From Toxoplasma gondii ME49 (lineage: Eukaryota; Apicomplexa; Conoidasida; Eucoccidiorida; Sarcocystidae), in NCBI RefSeq assembly GCF_000006565.2, contig NC_031480.1, positions 16,144 through 80,143 of the forward strand: a stretch of DNA of 64,000 nt, given 5' to 3'. The number at the start of each line of letters is the position of its first letter. The first letter of the stretch is position 1. Below are positions 49,593-61,771 of this stretch, piece after piece. Below the pieces are notes generated by a model. It did no database searches. It saw nothing but the letters and a program-made list of their open reading frames with translations, and was not told the origin of the DNA. A program made the translations under genes and the position numbers.

Positions 49593-52500
49593 TCACACGG
49601 GTTGAACTTTCGGCTTATTTTTCCGCCTTCGCCGGCGTTTCTTTGCCGCTCGTAGTTCCTCCATAACCCAAAGGTCGTCGTCGGGGTGGTCTGAACTTCC
49701 GCCTCCAACCAAACTTTCATGGAGGGAGTGGTGTTGTGCGTACAGATCGAGTTCCATCACGAATATCTGAGACAGACGCAGGAAAAAGAGAGAGAACCGT
49801 GCGTCCAGCTGCTGGCTTGCACAGCATCAGCGCAACGAAACTCCGAGCCACCACCCTTACCACTATAAAACTCGACCACGGACACGTGGGTTGTTCACAT
49901 GGTAAGCGAAATCTATTCTGTACAGAACGTGATTCCCTTCCTTACACACTTCGTACCGGTGGCCCCGCGGCCTAGCGCCTGTCAGCGGTGTCTGATGCAT
50001 CTGGACGCGTCCGTGTACTCCCACACAAAGAATGCCTGCTGACCAGTGCTTTCTTAGTTCTACTTTTCTAAACGGCTAGATGCCGGTCCAGCCACCGAAA
50101 GAAACATTTTTAGTCGCACCTGAGCAGTTAGCAGAGCGTCGTAGCCCGCCTCATGAGATCGACCGCACTCCGGCCCGCTGTCGCAGTTGAGCTGCTGAGG
50201 CATAGCGGATGTCGCAAAAAACGGAAAACACCTTTATTTACCAACAAACACGCCTTCTCGCAGTTTACGCACGAACCACGCGGAATCCAAACGATCTGGC
50301 GATTGCGCAGAGTGAAAACTCGGCGACGCTTATCCAAGGTGTGTCCACATTCCTCGACTTCCCATCCGAGGGAAACGGATGTCTCTCGCGAACGCTGTAC
50401 ACTTCAGGAGGCAAATCCGAAGCACCTGGTGTTGCGCGATACAGTCGTTCAACGATTTATTCGGTTGTGGACAACTCTTTCTCTCCATGGCCCGCTCCGT
50501 AGGTAACCAAATCGTGTGTGGGGCGTCCGTTTTTTTTTCCATTCAGGAGCATACCGTTATATTCGATGATCTTATGTGTTCACATTAGTATAACTCAAAT
50601 CGAATAAACAGAGACATTATAGTACCTAGGATCTCAGTTTAAGTTAAGGAGTCCTTTGTTTACAGCTTGTACCGTATTCACAACAGAACGAGGCGTCGTA
50701 CATCCGTGCTAACGCCTCCGAATTTCAGGACGGTTTTGAGCCGAGTCACACGGCGTTGTTTGGAAAACTCGCTGACCTGGAAAGTCAAATCAAAGGCGCT
50801 TCGTCGATGGGGTGCGATCTCGAAGACGCACAAGCTTTCGCTTCTGAGAAGGTGATGGCGAAGAGAGACTAAGGAGGTCGTCCTGCGATACACATGCACA
50901 AAAAAGAGTGACCGACTATGTTGGCCCCAGTCCTCTCTGCCTTCGAACCACGACACGGAAACGCTTTGCAGCCCCACAGCTGCGTTCATCAGAGTCTCGG
51001 ATGCTAGCTGTAAAAGTGGAATACCGACACTGCCGCGTTCCCGGCTCTGCATGGAGTCACTGAAGCCGTTCCTTCGTACGAATACAGTGCGGCCCTTAGG
51101 ACTGCTAAAGGCAGTGCTCTTCCGCAAGCGATTCGTTAGTGCGGGTGGGACAATAACAATGAAGGTTCTACTCCAGAACGACGACGGAGGCCAGCCACGC
51201 GAGCAAACAGTCCGCTTCGCTGTAATGCGGGGATATGCTCAGGGAAGAAGAAAAAACCAGTTTCCCCGAGGAGGGCTTACAGCCAAAGTGGGTGTGCCGA
51301 ACCCTGCGGTCATGCACCACATTGACAGCCAAAGGAACACAGAGCGGGAACTCTTCCAACCTTCGAAAAGCTCCTGTTTGGCCCGGCTGTCGCGCGGGCC
51401 TCCCTGCTTCCTCTCTGGCGGGAGACGACAGCCGTGACACCTGCAGTTGCATCCTTACCTCGGATCCCCGATTTTCAGAACGAACGTTTTGCCCTCGTTT
51501 GCTACGTGCTTCGTATCATAAATGCCTCCAGTGAACAGCCTGAAAGCAACCGCAAAACCTCTGCCGCAACTCATTGACTCAGTTGAACACTACCGCGTGG
51601 ACCTGTGTAGCTGAGACGCAGACCAGGAAGGGTGTGTAACGAAGACGACTAGAGCATCCAGCAAACTGGAAAAAAAAGACAGTCTTCAACTCCCAAATGT
51701 CTGTCACTTGTGGCTGACTTGAGCTCCTTGCAAGAGACATCACGGGTTGCCTCCTGTGGGCCGCTTTTTTTCTTGCAGACATTCGCGTCTCGCACAGGGA
51801 ACGCGGGTCTTCAGGGTGTCCGAGAAGCGATGATACACAACCTCACGAGTCTCTCAGCCGAAATGCCGACACGACACCAGCGAACAGACTCGTTTGCCGC
51901 AAAGTTGGGTGGCGACCCGTTACACGATGTGAGTCAGACGGCAGCAGGCAGTTGAAGATCGTCGGAGCAACGAAAACGAGAAGAGTGCCTCACGAGAATC
52001 AAAGAAAAGAAACATACTGAGTACACACAGGACGCCAGAAACCCAGAGGAATCTCAATTCGAATGCGGATGTCTCCGACCTCGTGAGGCGTCTCAAAAAC
52101 ACCCGCGCTTCCAAAAGGGTACACACGAGCCTTTGAAGTGCAAACAGAAGTTGCCTTGGTGCGGCAACCGCCGGCCAGTTGTCTCTCGCGTTTGAAGAAA
52201 ACCTGTCTCCAAAAGAATTCCCTGCTCGGTCATCCGTCTGCCGCTGTGTTTCCAAGAGACACACCTTTGCCCAGGAATTGCAAGCATCCCTTTTTGAATC
52301 GAAATGTGGATGACCTCTGCTTTACACAAAAGGGACTGTCAGCATCTGACTGTGAATCGAAATGCGGACAGGTTGGGAAGTGACGATAGGGCAAAAGCTT
52401 GGGTCTTCCTGCTCCTGTTGCCGACTGGCGTTCCAGTGACTCGCGAAACCGTAAGGTGCACCAACGCGGTTGTCAATGTCGGCGACGCACCTCAACATTT

Positions 52501-54712
52501 CGCTGCAGAACTCTGGCAGAGTGCCGGGGACTTTGCCAATGAATTTGTCGAAGACATGCAACAAGTCGAGGTGCCCGTTGTGGACTACAAGAGGTTTTTC
52601 CTTCTCCACGATGGCTTCGATGAGGCGCTGCAAGCCGGTTACTTCCAGGCCGCCGGGAGCGCCTCCGGCAGAAGCTCGGTTCGAGTCTGCACTTTTGGGA
52701 ACTTCTCGCCGGGCCGTCGAGGCAGCTGAGCGCCGCGGACGCAAGCAGGACGAAACGTAGGACGCAAACACACACTTGATGATTGGTGCGAAACGCGCAA
52801 AGTGCCACAGGGAACGCTGCGACATTCACCTTGTGCACCAAGGGCGAGCTGGCGGGCGCTCGGTCTATACCTGAGCACCTTGACAGACTGCCCCTGCAGC
52901 GGTGGCCAAAAGCGGATGTGAGTGGAAGACGCCCACAAACAGGACCCCCAAGGCCGACTCGGCATTCCGCGAAAGTCCGAGCGACGTTGCTCACAGCACA
53001 CACATCGAGGGGGAATCACACCAGCCTGTACCAAGGCCTCATTCTCCCAGTCGGGCCGCTCGAAACATCCCTCACATGCAAAGGAACACCAGCGTAGACC
53101 TTCCCTCACGACGCAACGCGTCTCACGAGCTCTCGGAACGCGGCACGCAACCTCTTCAGCTCCTAGCGAAGGCGACGCAGGTACAACGCCTTACAAAGGC
53201 TTCGCTCGGCTGCCCTGCACCAAACACCCTAGACAGTAGGAGGACGTCGTGAGACCGTTTCCGACGTCGCCCCTCATCACCGGGTGACATGAAAACATCG
53301 CCAGAAGCTCGGGGAACGTTGAGCGCGGCATCTCTCTACCCCCACACAGGTTAGACCCCTAGGTACCGAGAAGCTACGTGAAACGCTAATGACACGGCGT
53401 ATCAAGCGCGTACTATTCGGTGGCCAGACTCCGATCCTAGCCGTGAGAGTCGTCTGTCGACTCGAGGTTCCCCAAGCCTCTCGCGTACCTTCTTCTGTCT
53501 CGCCTTCCGGTTGGTCAGCTGGCCGACCCGCAGCTACTCGAGGCTTCCTGTCTCCGTCGTTCATCCCGCCATTTGAGGTTCTCAGCCCCATGTCTCCGTT
53601 GCCCGAGGAGGCACCGTGCCTGCATACGTTCGCCGCGCCTGCCTGGCGCGCTTGTTGCTGCAGCTCCGCGAGTCGGATGTAGTCGAAGCCTGCGCTTATC
53701 CACTCGTTGAAGTCCAAGCCGTTCTGAAGCAACCACTTCAGAGTCGCTGTGTCGACCCCCCCCTGCTTCCGCTGCTGCGGAAAGGCGTAGAAAGTGTACG
53801 GCGCCAACTCCCATTTTACCGCTTCTTCGTCGCTGCATGCGCCGGCGGACTCTGGCGCGTCGCTGCGCCTTTGAACGCCCTCCCGCGGGTCGTCCGTCGC
53901 GGTCTGCGAAGAGCCGGACGGCTGTCGAGCGGCCGCCTTTGAGCTACACAAAGCACTGGTTTGTGAAGACTCTTCGGACGCCGGAGAGCGAGAGGAAGAC
54001 GCAGCACGACGACGACGAGCTGCGCAAATGCCGAGTTGCGGCGCGAGGAAGAACTCCGCGGCCTGGACGCAGCGCTCGAAGTAGGACTTGAGGCACACAG
54101 GACGTTTCGCTGCCGAAGACTGGTGAGGAAACAGCCCCGTGAACTCTGCAGCAACCACAGCAAGCAGCGGGGGAGAGACGCAGAGGCGCTCCACGGCTAG
54201 TCCAAACAATTCGGAGGTGCCAAGGCGTCGGTGGCAAAAGTCGCATGCGACAGCGAAGCAGACCAAAAAACAATGAAGAGATTCCGACTCAACGACGCGG
54301 CTCAGGTGCTGCTCACGAATGGTGAAGGTCCCCGTGGGGTATCCAGGCACAGAGACGAGTTCTTAAAAGGGTGGAAATTGGCGACAGCTGGAGAAAGAGT
54401 TGCATGCAGAGGGACCTTTCAGAAGTGACCTCTTCTGGAGAATCCCTCCTCCTAGGTGTCTTCTTTGTCGGCTTGCCCCCCTCTTCCGTCCAGACGGCGC
54501 TTCGCTCGTTGCACACACTCACCCAAGTCGACGGCAACAAAGTCAGCATCGCAAATGTCTTTCACAGCTTGGTCAAGCAGACGCGCTCTGTCGGCGTCGC
54601 TGAGACAGCGTGAGCGAGCACCGGAGTTGGCGCCATCGACTGAACTGTGAGTGCTGCCATCTTCTCCAGAACCTGGCGGGCTCTCAGCCTGCCGCGTCGT
54701 CTCCGCTCCCAT
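49593..54712 (-). CDS. CAF1-family (PARN/TOE1/POP2-type) DEDDh 3'-5' exoribonuclease
   Basis: Such enzymes trim poly(A) tails or 3' ends of RNAs. Exons supported (minus) are 54712-54523, 54145-~53489, 52725-52491, 52316-52265, 50194-50120 and 49766-49593; phases agree, but one more exon may lie between 52.2 and 50.2 kb (a candidate begins at about 51020). Catalytic residues seen are the D-x-E of FVAVDLEFTGL (split by intron 1), the Asp of VVHNGHLDLL, and the His and Asp of HEAGYDALLT, so the DEDDh set appears complete. Other family segments are YFERCVQAAEFFLAPQLGIC, PYTFYAFP and LLQNGLDFNEWISAGFDYI, with a low-complexity insert of about 65 residues between the first two. The C-terminus (DDDLWVMEELRAAKKRRRRR, then KNKPKVQPV) is a strong basic nuclear-localisation-like tail. 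PARN and TOE1 fit best; the sequence alone does not decide between them. The 3' end of exon 2 is a best guess. Confidence 0.78.
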
Positions 54713-55014
54713 TCGTGGAACAGAAAAAAACTGAACAGCGCTCCACCTTGGCGACCGGAGAAGCTTAAGTGAAAGAATCAGAGAAAGGAGTCTTTCCGGA
54801 CATTGAAAGGTCACAGACGAGAAACGCCTACACTTGTCCCCATAAAGACGACGCCCGCTTCGTTGCAGGAACTCTTTTGCTGGAGGTGAGCTGCACCCAC
54901 GATCCTGAATGGGGCTCCAGTTGGGAGAGAAAGAGGCAGGCAAGTCCTTTGCGATTGTTGACACACGGAGGCTAGAAAACCGCCACTGTCATTGGACAGG
55001 CGACGTTTGGGCCG
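54713..55014. promoter_or_regulatory. Short divergent spacer
   Basis: Only about 300 bases separate the putative start codons of the minus-strand ribonuclease and the plus-strand unknown gene, so the two probably share a bidirectional promoter region. No motif was identified. Confidence 0.4.
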
Positions 55015-55395
55015 ATGCAAGAACTGTCGCACCCACAGAGTAGGTTGCGCCCATTGATTCAGTGGGGTAAGAACCGCGAGCGACTGGAGCAGCTGACGAA
55101 TCACGAATTGGTGGAATATGCGGTGTGACTTCTGTCTATTTCCACGGTCGAATTTCGGGCGTCAAACTAAAGAAAAAGTTCCTGTATGCAAGGCAGGCTG
55201 ACCGGCTCTCGGCGTCAGCGCACTCGGACGCGCTGGAGATAAAGTCGGCAGAAAATAGCATTGTTTTCAGAGACGTCCAGACAAATGGGGAAGACGCATT
55301 CGCTCCAATAGTTCAAAATGCAAAGCGACTGCAGGACGACGATCAACTCTTGATTTGCTCGCGCTTCGGGGAGCTTTACGTTGAACTGCGCCGAG
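55015..55395 (+). CDS. Unknown protein, first two exons
   Basis: Not recognised. Exon 1 (55015-55122) begins ATG and encodes 36 residues ending RLEQLTNHELVEYA. A 74-bp intron (GTGTGA to aggcag) leads to exon 2 (55197-55395), in phase, which encodes an acidic globular-looking segment ending QLLICSRFGELYVELRR. It ends in phase 1 at CCGAG|GTAACA. Exon 2 could instead be read without the intron from further upstream. Later exons were not assigned; they may include the segment at 56.9-58.5 kb. No signal peptide or membrane segment is seen. Confidence 0.45.
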
Positions 55396-56890
55396 GTAAC
55401 ACACCAAACGACACCCGGGGCATTTCGACAGAGAAACGCGGCGGTCCAGAGAACCGAAGTAAACAACAAGAAAATTCGAGTGCGAGAGGATGCGCGAAGA
55501 AAACTGAGTAGAACGACTTCTTCGCTGTTGCGTCTAGTCGCATGCAAACAACGCTGTCGAGTCTGCATGCTGTGCCGGTACGCAAGACCGCGTCGATTTG
55601 CCAAGTGCGTGGCAGCAGGCTCTTCCATTCTCTCCATGGTGGTTTTACCAGCGTGCAAAGACATCAGTCTGAAGACACATCTGCTTTGAATCAAGTTGCC
55701 CTCCTGGCTTCTGCGCTCTGTTTTTTATCCGGAGAGGCATGCAGGTACGGGGAACTTCTTTGTGCAGACCAGAGGCATTCCCTTGCGATCGAAAGCAGCT
55801 GTCCGAGTTAATGCATTTGTCGGTAGCGAGTAACCTTTGCTTGCCCATGCTCCTCAGACTGACAAAGAAGCACCTCTTCAGCTGTAACTCTGTTGGAATC
55901 CTTGCCAAATGCATAACCATCCTATTCTTCATTTGTAACCGGCTCTACAGGCTCCCGGGGGTTAGCGTACTCAGCGTTCCCTTTCCCGAAACACTCTGAG
56001 CTGTCTTTTCGTGCTGCTTTTTTATTTCCATGTGAAAGGGTGGTAGCAACACGCGAGGCATAGAAGGACGCTCGAACAATAGTCTGCCTCTTCGTTGGTT
56101 TCGTGGGAAAGAGCGCAAGTGTGCGAGCGGCCAATGTGAGCGAGTTAAAGGTGCTCTTTTATCTGCACTGTCCCTCACGACGGTCAAGGCGATCGTTCAC
56201 TCTTGATAAACCTTTTTCATGGGTCTGGGGATCACGATTTCTCTAGGAGGGCATTTGCTCGACGTTAGCCGGCAAACAAAGCCCTCCTAAATCCAAACCA
56301 GCAGTTTAAGTAGCAGTCTATATGGTGCAGAGAGGCTTATAAGGATGCCTGTGTCTCAGAGGTGATTACTCGCTATACCTGTACACTTCACGTGGTCTCG
56401 AAAAGCACACTGGAACTTGAATCCGGTAAACAAAGACCTTCAAGTTCTAAATCGGAAGTCCAACTCGTACTTCTTCCCAGACAGAAGTCGGAGCAGAGCG
56501 TTTCACGCGATAGCCCATGCTCTGTTCGGCTGAGGTAGTCATAGGTAGGATCCCAGACACTGTACGGAAGTAGTGAAAAGCAGTGGGTCGCGAAAACACT
56601 GTACGATACGCCTGCGTTTCCTGTTGAAGCGGGATGCTAGGGAAGCTACGGACGCACCTTCGTCAACCTAGCCAAAACTGAGTCTTCTATCGGAGCATAA
56701 CTCGCGTGGCGGGTACTGGTTTCCTTAGCTAGTTATTGAGAAACGCTCACGAGGTCAAAGTGATGACTCTGGAATGTCAGGGGTCTGCGTCAGAGCCACA
56801 GCACACTAGTGTGTACACTGTTCGACCCTGATTACTTAACTCAGTTGGTACGGGGGTTGATCTTCTGTACCAGTCGATCTGGAGCCGTTT
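55396..56890. other. Likely intron or intergenic sequence
   Basis: No coding segment with good splice borders was found. Frames are short and balanced on both strands. Confidence 0.4.
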
Positions 56891-56899
56891 CTTGCCTTG

Positions 56900-58460
56900 C
56901 TCTTTTCTTTCGCCTGGAGCAACAGTTTCTCTTCCATCCACCATTTCGAAGTTGTGGCACCGGATCCAGCAGGACGACGCACTTGAGGCTTCGCTCGTGC
57001 CGCCTTCGAGTTTTGCCGGGAGCGTGGGTGATCGCAACTTGGCTGCTGAGTGTCTAGCGAACAGGCGAATTCTTTCTTTCCGTGGAATCTGCGTGTGCGA
57101 GGTTTGTGGCGTTCTGTACAGGTGCAGGGAAAAGAGATGCTACAGACATACACTGAGAAGCCGCACCAAGAATCCAGCAAAGCTGCGAAGAAGAAACTTC
57201 AGCGACCCTGCCTTGGATTTTTTCGTAGGAGGTTCGCACGCAGGCGAAATTCTCGTACTGGAGGGATCGCCGCTATTTCTGCACGAAACTTTCTTGAGAA
57301 AGTATTCTGCTGAATTTAGGTTTACTGCGTAAACAATCCAAAATATGTGGGAGACAACCATGGTCCAGCCTCAGGACGCGCAATCGAAGCGTGACCCCCC
57401 CCCCCCACCCTCCCATCAGCCTGTTTAGAGTTTGACCTTGACATGCATCGATGTTAATATTTTAAATGTAACAGAATAAGAAACCTTTGTGCGTCACGTC
57501 CTATGTGAAACGCTCCTCCTCGGTTCTGGAGGCAAGACGATCGACAAGAAAACGTCTCTCGAAATGGAGATGCAGTCATCAAAGAGCGAAAGATAGATTC
57601 GACCTTTTTGCACGCTCCGTGAGGAAGAACTGACGGAACTTCGCCTTTTGTTTCCACCAGCAGCTGTCACAATACTTTGGAAGACCTTTTTTCTCAACCC
57701 AGTTTTTTTCTCTCTGCATGCAGGATCGGGTGTCGCAAAGCGCGGTCCACGTTGAGGAGCATGCAGTTCATCTGCGTGTTCCTGCATCGAAGCCGCTTCC
57801 AGGTTTATTTTACTGTGAGGCAGTTGCTGCTTCTTTTAACTGGCATCTTCGTGACTTTAAATTGCAGCGGACAGTTCGACAGGCGTTCTTCCTTTCCATC
57901 ATCTGTCTCCACTCTGCGGTGTTCTCGACCCGGAGCCTGCAGACACTGTGCAAAGCACGGCAGTCGAGTTTCTTTTGCCGTCGTAGAACGCTTCCACATG
58001 TTTTTCAGGGCTTCCTACACAGTTTTTGCCAGTCTCTCTCCATTCCCCGTGCTCCTTCTCTCTTTTTCGACGGCCTCTCGAGCCTGAAAACCTATTCCTC
58101 ACACCCAGCATCTGGCGGGTGTTTCCTGTTTCTTTTTTCGGAGACGGGGCGTACCCTCGAGTTTCCTTGTTGCCTCTACTTGTCCTCGCGGCGAAACTCC
58201 TTCTTACTTCACTCGTGGAGACTGGCCAGATGCTGGGAAAGAGGGAGAAGATTCGAAAAACGCAGCAGAGGAGTTGACGACTCAAAATCAGTTGAGGTCG
58301 CTCGCGCGGTCGACCGGCCGTGTGCTTCGCCGCACTGCATGGCCGCAATGGAGAAGGGGATTTCGTAGGTTTCTAGAGGAATTGTCGAAAGAAGGCGTCA
58401 TAGCAGACAAGAGTTTTTTTGTCGACTCTCCAGACGCTGTGTTTCTTCTTGTGGGTGGTG
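56900..58460 (+). CDS. Elp4/PAXNEB-like fragment (uncertain gene)
   Basis: A frame through 57332 encodes FSDPALDFFVGG, then GEILVLEGSPLFLHETFLRK. This resembles the start of the Elongator subunit Elp4 (a RecA-like fold: SLD-x2-x-GGG-x3-G-x-ILLIEE). An exon from 58362 (after gatttcgtag) encodes FLEELSKEGVIADKSFFVDS and DAVFLLVG, which fits the next Elp4 helix and strand. The first exon may stop at TTTAG|GTTTAC (near 57320). The remainder of the Elp4 fold was not found before the next gene begins at 58808. So this is a truncated relative, a different P-loop-type protein, or a gene with exons I missed. No clear ATG was found; the start given is nominal. Confidence 0.35.
57395..57413. repeat. Poly-C tract
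   Basis: A run of about 12 C followed by accc repeats, in putative intron sequence. Confidence 0.9.
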
Positions 58461-58807
58461 TTACCGGGGTCGAATTGGATTCACGGGCGGCGGATTCTCG
58501 TCGAGTATCCTTCTTTCTTCTGAGCGTTCGTCTCTCTGTGTCCGAGCGCCCTTTCATCAGGCCTTGCGAGGGAGCGGACCGGTTTTCCAGAGTTTCTGAA
58601 TTGTTCGCGGCGTTCCCAAGGAAGCCGCTCACTGGTCCTAAGTTGCCTGCGCGTTTTGCTTCGTCAAGCGAAGGGCCGTCTGTCTAGACCGATCGTGAAC
58701 TCAAGAGCGACCGCCAGTTGGTGCCGCCCACAAACTGCGTTTCGTCTGGGGTGTCTGGGCGTCCTCGCGTCCTCGGCGGAAGAGCCGCTTCAGAAGCTGC
58801 AGAGTCC

Positions 58808-61771
58808 ATGTCGCTTTTCGCTCGGCGGAACGTGAAGAAGAGCAGCAGCCGGAAGGCGGCGCTGTTGGAGGAGGATGAACCGGGAAGTGGAGTGGACAAC
58901 GCAGAAGACAGCGGCCGACTTTCTTCGATAAGTTTCGGCGCGCGAACGTCTGCTCCAGTTTCTTCTTTTGTCTCTTCGGACTTGTCCTCCGGGTCTTCGA
59001 GAAATGCTTCGGAAAACGCGGTCCCTGCCTCAGCTGCCGCGCTGGCTGCGGCAAACCAAATCCGCGAGCAAGCCGCGGTGGCTGCTGCACGGTCGCATGC
59101 GTCGTCTGCCGTCGCGGCTCGAGCGTCTTTGAGTTTCTCCTTGACAGACGGTTCTCACTCCAGTTCCTCCGGCCTTGGCGCAGACGCCTTCGACGCTACA
59201 CACGCACCCAACAACGACGCCGGAACTGTCTCCGGCCGCTTGAGCCACTCTGGGCGAGCGGCCGCGGGTGGATGTACACCTCGAGGCGCGGCTCAGGGGA
59301 CTTGCCAGGGTGAGGAGGCCTCGCGGCGGCCGGCGGGGGGCGCGGGTCGCGGCGGTTTGAGTTTCTCTGGACTGGACGACGAGGCGGACGACGACGGCTT
59401 TTTCCAAGTGAAGAAGAGCAAAGCGAGTAAGCGACTTCAGCGGGAGAAGGAGCGCGAGTCACGCTCGGACAACCTGGACCGATTTGAGAGGGGCAAAACA
59501 GCACCGTGCGCGAGCCCCGAGAAGGTCCGCGGTGCTCCATCGAGCGAGTCTGGAAAGAGTAAGCTGGTGCTGCAGGCGACCGGTCTGCGCCTCTTGGTTA
59601 ACCAGACACACCGGCAGCGGCCGCAGTTCTCTGAAGAGGCGGGAGACGGCGCCCGTGGGTCTTCGAAGAGCGAGCGCGGAAAGAGTCTTTCCGACGAGCC
59701 GCGAGGCGGCGGGTCTTCCCGCGTCTCCTCTCAGAAGCCGGCGCCTTCTGCGGCTGGATCCCTCAAAGCCGAAGAGACGCCGGACCGGCGCGATGGCGAC
59801 GCCTGCTGGAAGGGAGGGAGACCTGCGCTGGCGCCTGGCGCCGCCGCCGCGGAGAAGATTCTGTCGCTCGCGGAGCTGGAGGAGGCTGAGGCCCGGCAGA
59901 GGTCGGGGCGCGTCGAAACGGACGCGAGTTGCGGGGTGCCGGCGAGTCGCGACGGGGACGAAGACGACGTTGCGTCGATGGCCAGGCTCGCGCGGGCGCA
60001 GAGACAGCGCGCGCGGATGATCGAGAAGGGAGAACTGATTCCTGCAGATTCGGCCGCGGCGCTGACGGGAGAGTGGGGCACCGCCGTCAGACTGAAGAAG
60101 CGCCAGCAGCAGCAACTCGAGACGCTGCGGTCGTGGCGAGACGACGGCTGCGAGGAAGCAGAGGACGGGGACGAGGAGGAGCCGAGACGCGAGAGCGATG
60201 ACGAGGGAGATGAAGAAGAAGACCCTGCTCTACGGCTGAAGGAGCAACTCCAGCTTCTGAAGGTCCAGGAACGGCAGCACGGTGTGGGGCGGCCGGGGGA
60301 GAACGAAGAGGAAGAAGCCTGGGAGGCCTGGGAGCGAGAAAAAATCCTCAAGGGCGCGGGAAGGAAACACTTGCTGCGGCAACAACAACTCTTCGAGAGA
60401 CGCCAACAAGAGCAACAGGAGTACCTTCAACAGCAGGTGTACCTCCAGCAGCAGGGGGGCTGGACGCCCGCAGACGCGCTTCAGCAACTGAACCTCCTCC
60501 AGCAGCAGCAGCGCCACCAGCAACGGCTGTTGAACCAACTCGCGAACCCCCAGGACAGCCACTCGGAGCAGTCCTCCGAACCTCTCGCCGCGTCCACCGC
60601 GGCGGGCCTGGTGGAGGCGCCAACGAGCGCGGCGTGGCTGAAAGAAGTGTGGGGCGTTGACGGGGCAAATGCACAGGCTCGCGCCGCCCTCGCCTGGCTG
60701 AAGGAAGAGGCGCAGCAGCTGCGTCTCCTCGAGGTAGCCGAGGAAGAGCAGAAGGAGGAGCGCCGGCGCCAGCGGGCGAACGCGGCTGAGAAGCTGCGCC
60801 TGTTGGAGGTGCGGCAGCTGGGCGTGGGGAAGCGCATGGACGACTTGCAGGACTTTCTGATTTTCGTCGAGGACCTGGCGGGGTTCATTTTGGCGAAGGA
60901 AGGCGCAGTTCAGCAGGCGCAGGCGACGATCGAGGAGATGGAGCGCGAGGTCGCGGACAAGAAGTTCGAGAGACGGCTTCTGGAGTTCGACGACTGTCGC
61001 CGCGAAGCCTTCAGAAGAACGAGACCTGGACAAGACGCGACCGACTCCGACAGTTCCAGCGACGACGAACGCGATGAGTTTGGTCGCAGCCGCAAGTACA
61101 CGCAGAAGCTGCAACGCAGCGACCGCGCAAAAGCCAGACGCGCCAGGCGCTTGGCAAGGCGACAGTCTTCCGAAAAAGGAGCTTCCCATGAGGCCCTCAG
61201 AGAGACAACTGCCTCTCCAGCTGCTGTGCGTATGCAGCGCATTCGCCAGGGCGCGACCCGCGCCGGAAGAGACACCGTAGGGCCGGTGCAGGGTCCTGCG
61301 GGGCAGGAGGGCCTGTGGGGTGTGCTGGGGGAGACCCTCGGGGACGGCTGGGCGACGAGCGAGGACGAAGAAGACGGCGTCGGCCGGTTGCGGAGAGACA
61401 GAAGCAAGTTTAGCGCAGCCGCGTCGGAGGTCATGGAGGATGTGGCAGAGGCCTTTGTGTCGGTCGCGGCGGTTTTGGAGGAAGTCGAGAAAATGAAGAA
61501 ATGGTGCGGCGCCGAGTTCGCTGCACTGCGGATCCTCGAACAAGTCCCAGACATGATCAAGACGCAGGTGCGGTGGCAACTTCTTTGGTGGAACCCACTG
61601 GCGATCGCGGACGAGTTGGCGAAGAACGAGGCCAGGGGCGACAAGACTCGCGCCTGGGTCTCTGAAGCCTCGCTGGAAAACTTCGACTGGTTCCTCGAGC
61701 TCGGCCTCTTCATCGACAAATTGGACGAACTGTCCGGCGCGCCCCTGCCACAGTCTGCCTCTTCAGAAAAG
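58808..61771 (+). CDS. PAXBP1/GCFC2-like (GC-rich-sequence factor, Ntr2/ILP1 type) large first exon
   Basis: Members of this family act in spliceosome disassembly or late intron turnover. The start is ATG 58808 (MSLFARRNVKK), matching the conserved N-terminal basic motif of the family; the open frame upstream to 58718 starts only with TTG. The exon encodes 988 residues and ends at GAAAAG|GTGAGG in phase 0. Segments matching the family are GLDDEADDDGFFQVKKSKAS, WEAWEREKILKGA, a coiled coil around MDDLQDFLIFVEDLAGFILA, an acidic and Arg-rich block with DEFGRSRKYTQ, and KTQVRWQLLWWNPL with LFIDKLDEL, the start of the GCFC domain. Gln-rich and Glu-rich low-complexity runs fill the middle. The rest of the GCFC domain should lie in later exons; the gene probably continues to or past the window end. 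Confidence 0.82.

Noticed and set aside
58718..58807. Upstream extension of the large GCFC-like frame
   Set aside because: Starts with TTG only; the conserved family N-terminus begins at the ATG at 58808.
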